Part shown: one piece after another, positions 62,480 through 64,000 of the stretch
How the letters are laid out: each line of letters begins with the position of its first letter
Numbering within the stretch: the first letter of the stretch is position 1
From: Bin87 sp965219925
GTDB lineage: Bacteria > Chloroflexota > Dehalococcoidia > Lucifugimonadales > UBA3495
Assembly: GCA_965219925.1 (NCBI GenBank)
Contig: OZ244795.1
Location: 2,976,001-3,040,000, forward strand
Length of the DNA: 64,000 nucleotides
Direction of reading: 5' to 3'
Made by a program: the position numbers and the translations under genes
Notes under the pieces: generated by a model
Database searches by the model: none
Told to the model about the DNA's origin: nothing
What the model saw: only the letters and a program-made list of their open reading frames with translations

Positions 62480-63034
62480 ATGGTTCGAATACCTACAGTC
62501 ACGAGGGATCAGATACCGGAAGAGTTGAGAGGAGCCTTTGACACGGAAACCGCCGGTTCCGGTGGCGTGGTGACCAGCGGCCCGGGGTCGGTGATGATCA
62601 GCAGTCCTGAGATGCGCCGCCGGGCGAACTCGCTGGTGAACTACCTTAGGGACGAGTCCTCGCTATCCAAAAAGATACAAGAGTTAACAATGATCTTGAC
62701 CGCCCGCCACATGGATTGCCAATACATCTGGCACGCCCATTCTGCCCGAGCGCGCGAACAGGGGATCAGCGACGAGTTTGTGGACAATTTGCGGGACGGG
62801 AAACCCTTGCCCCAACTGCCAGCGGACGAGCAAACGGTAGTCAATTATGCCACCGAATCGTTTCAAAACCACCGGGTAACCCAGGCGACCTTCCAGGCCG
62901 CGTTGGACCAATTCGGGTCCCTCGGTTTGACGGAACTCTCGACGCTGATGGGTTACTATTCGTTGCTGGCTTTTAATGCCAACGCATTTGAGATTGACGT
63001 TCCCGACGGCGCGGAACCCAAGCTCCCGATTTAG
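62480..63034 (+). CDS. Carboxymuconolactone-decarboxylase-like protein
   Basis: A 184-residue all-alpha protein of the AhpD/CMD superfamily, with GGAGGCAAACA before ATG 62480. The core helix LTMILTARHMDCQYIWHAHSARAREQGIS corresponds to the segment that in AhpD holds the CxxC-H motif; here only one Cys is kept (DCQYIW then HAH), so disulfide chemistry is unlikely and a decarboxylase- or dehydrogenase-partner role is more plausible. Many Chloroflexota genomes hold several such genes. It is a single gene between repeats. Confidence 0.87.
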   Translation: MVRIPTVTRDQIPEELRGAFDTETAGSGGVVTSGPGSVMISSPEMRRRANSLVNYLRDESSLSKKIQELTMILTARHMDCQYIWHAHSARAREQGISDEFVDNLRDGKPLPQLPADEQTVVNYATESFQNHRVTQATFQAALDQFGSLGLTELSTLMGYYSLLAFNANAFEIDVPDGAEPKLPI

Positions 63035-63139
63035 CGAGATGCAGATTTAGCGAGATGCAATGGAGTGTCACGGCAGCCGTGCACCGGCGGCGGATCGAAA
63101 ACAGCGGTTGCTCACCCGGCATCCGATAGCGCGGAGTCT

Positions 63140-63216
63140 CAGGGCCTTTCGGTTTTCCTCATGTCATTACGAGCGTAGCGTGGCAATGACAAAACCGGGA
63201 AAACCGAATGATCCTG
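63140..63216. repeat. Short internally deleted MITE-like repeat
   Basis: A 77-bp version of the CAGGGCCTTTCGGTT repeat: both outer ends are present (right end ACCGAATGATCCTG) but the centre is reduced to ACGAGCGTAGCGTGGCAATGA. No flanking duplication is seen. Confidence 0.6.
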
Positions 63217-63252
63217 GTTTGTGAACTGCCCAACGTGCCAGGCGGATTTTGG

Positions 63253-63283
63253 AAAAGCCGGCGAGCCATTTCCGCCGGCTTTT
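63253..63283 (-). terminator. Terminator of the efflux adaptor gene
   Basis: AAAAGCCGGCG and CGCCGGCTTTT form a perfect 11-bp stem with a 9-nt loop immediately beyond the stop of the adaptor gene. On the minus strand the stem ends in TTTT. Confidence 0.75.
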
Positions 63284-63284
63284 C

Positions 63285-64000
63285 CTATGGTCTCGGGGTG
63301 ATAGCCGTTGTAACCAGACCAGGGTTCGGCGGGATAGCAACCCCAGCTGGAACGGTAACGTCGAACACCACCGGGAAACTGATCACGCCGCGCTCGGTGC
63401 GAGCATCATTGCTGACGGATTTGACTACCGCGTCCAACGTAACACCCGGCAATGCTCCCAACGTAACCGCCGCTGACGCTCCTTCTACAATGCGATCCAG
63501 GTAATTGGTTTCCACCAACCCAAGCACCGATACGCGGGTCGGGTCCACCAGCTGAATTACTCGGGCGTCGACCGTCACTATGTCACCGACGCTGATGGTA
63601 CTCATAGTAACCATGCCGTCGAAGGGCGCCTGCAAAATCGCGTTTGCGACATCTTCCTGCGCCTGTTGGTACGCAGTTTCCGCGGCTTCGATCCTGGCTT
63701 CTGCCAGCGCTATTGCCGCCGGTTCCGGTTCTTCAGTCAGTTCGTCTCGGGCTTCCCGGGCGCTTTTGATCTCTTTGACAAGGGCGTCCAGCGTTACCTG
63801 GTCGGGGCCTTCTTCCAACCGGTCCAATTGGGATTGCGCGGATTCAAGAAGGAAACGGGCGCTTTCGGCGGTGGCCTGCAACAGTTTCAACTCCAGTTGA
63901 TCGACGCCTTCCTCGGCTTCAAGCAGATCGCGGTCGGCGCGGCTGAGCCTGGCCCTGGCGATCTCCACCGCGGCTTCCAGGCGACTGAGTTCAACCTGGT
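63285..64000 (-). CDS. Efflux membrane-fusion (HlyD/RND adaptor) protein, C-terminal part
   Basis: The frame is open to the right edge of the window, so the N-terminus is outside. The visible 238 residues hold a long coiled-coil hairpin with Ala/Glu/Arg heptads (ARARLSRADRDLLEAEEG, SAREARDELTEEPEPAAIAL), then the second half of the lipoyl domain (ILQAPFDGMVTMSTISVGDIV), and a beta-barrel domain (VLGLVETNYLDRIVEGASA). Such adaptors link an inner-membrane RND or ABC pump to the outside. The pump gene is expected further upstream on this strand or beyond the window. Confidence 0.88.
   Translation of the reverse strand, partial: QVELSRLEAAVEIARARLSRADRDLLEAEEGVDQLELKLLQATAESARFLLESAQSQLDRLEEGPDQVTLDALVKEIKSAREARDELTEEPEPAAIALAEARIEAAETAYQQAQEDVANAILQAPFDGMVTMSTISVGDIVTVDARVIQLVDPTRVSVLGLVETNYLDRIVEGASAAVTLGALPGVTLDAVVKSVSNDARTERGVISFPVVFDVTVPAGVAIPPNPGLVTTAITPRP

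Overview
The window reads as a GC-rich bacterial chromosome segment. Its gene mix (CaiB/BaiF CoA-transferases, a LLM-class flavin oxidoreductase, MmgE/PrpD, amidohydrolases, a phosphotriesterase-family enzyme, several MFS exporters, oligopeptide-type ABC genes) and its very many short dispersed repeats suggest a free-living or host-associated Chloroflexota of the Dehalococcoidia/SAR202 type. That is inferred from gene content only; there is no rRNA or marker gene here.

Layout. 1-2215: tail of a membrane protein, a CAP-domain protein, then about 1.3 kb of small or decayed reading frames. 2216-4773: three IS5-type insertion sequences stand in a row, separated by single copies of CTAG. 4837-12593: a SWIM zinc-finger protein followed by a tightly packed operon (unknown, unknown, BrxC/BrxD-type ATPase, unknown, SNF2 helicase), the best candidate for an undescribed defence system. 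13076-15977: SMP-30 lactonase, RidA-type protein, Uma2-type nuclease and two small coupled membrane proteins. 16087-23203: a complete McrBC pair and a large Lhr helicase. 23313-28822: MFS transporter, amidohydrolase, OsmC/sulfurtransferase pair and a MetE-type protein.

29571-37718 is a minus-strand dipeptide/oligopeptide ABC locus: two permeases followed by three paralogous lipoprotein binding proteins, each followed by a hairpin, with no ATPase gene. 38928-49965 is catabolic: LLM oxidoreductase, two CoA-transferases, a FAS1-like/MaoC dehydratase, MmgE/PrpD, a fluoroacetate-dehalogenase-like hydrolase, an acyl-CoA-dehydrogenase-fold oxidoreductase and a dihydropyrimidinase-like amidohydrolase. 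50229-55038 holds a broken DUF4011-type superfamily I helicase/nuclease bounded by a 40-bp inverted repeat. 55073-63034: amidase, exporters, a frameshifted ThDP enzyme, a phosphotriesterase-family hydrolase and a carboxymuconolactone-decarboxylase-like protein. The window ends inside an efflux adaptor gene.

The strongest signal outside genes is mobile DNA. Several families of 77-218 bp palindromic repeats (MITE-like) lie between genes. Many are flanked by approximately 10-bp direct repeats, showing that they transposed. One family copy and one unrelated IS5-type MITE have each inserted into the DUF4011 helicase; removing either, together with one target copy, restores the reading frame exactly. 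The IS5-type MITE has ends like those of the third IS in the array, which could supply its transposase.
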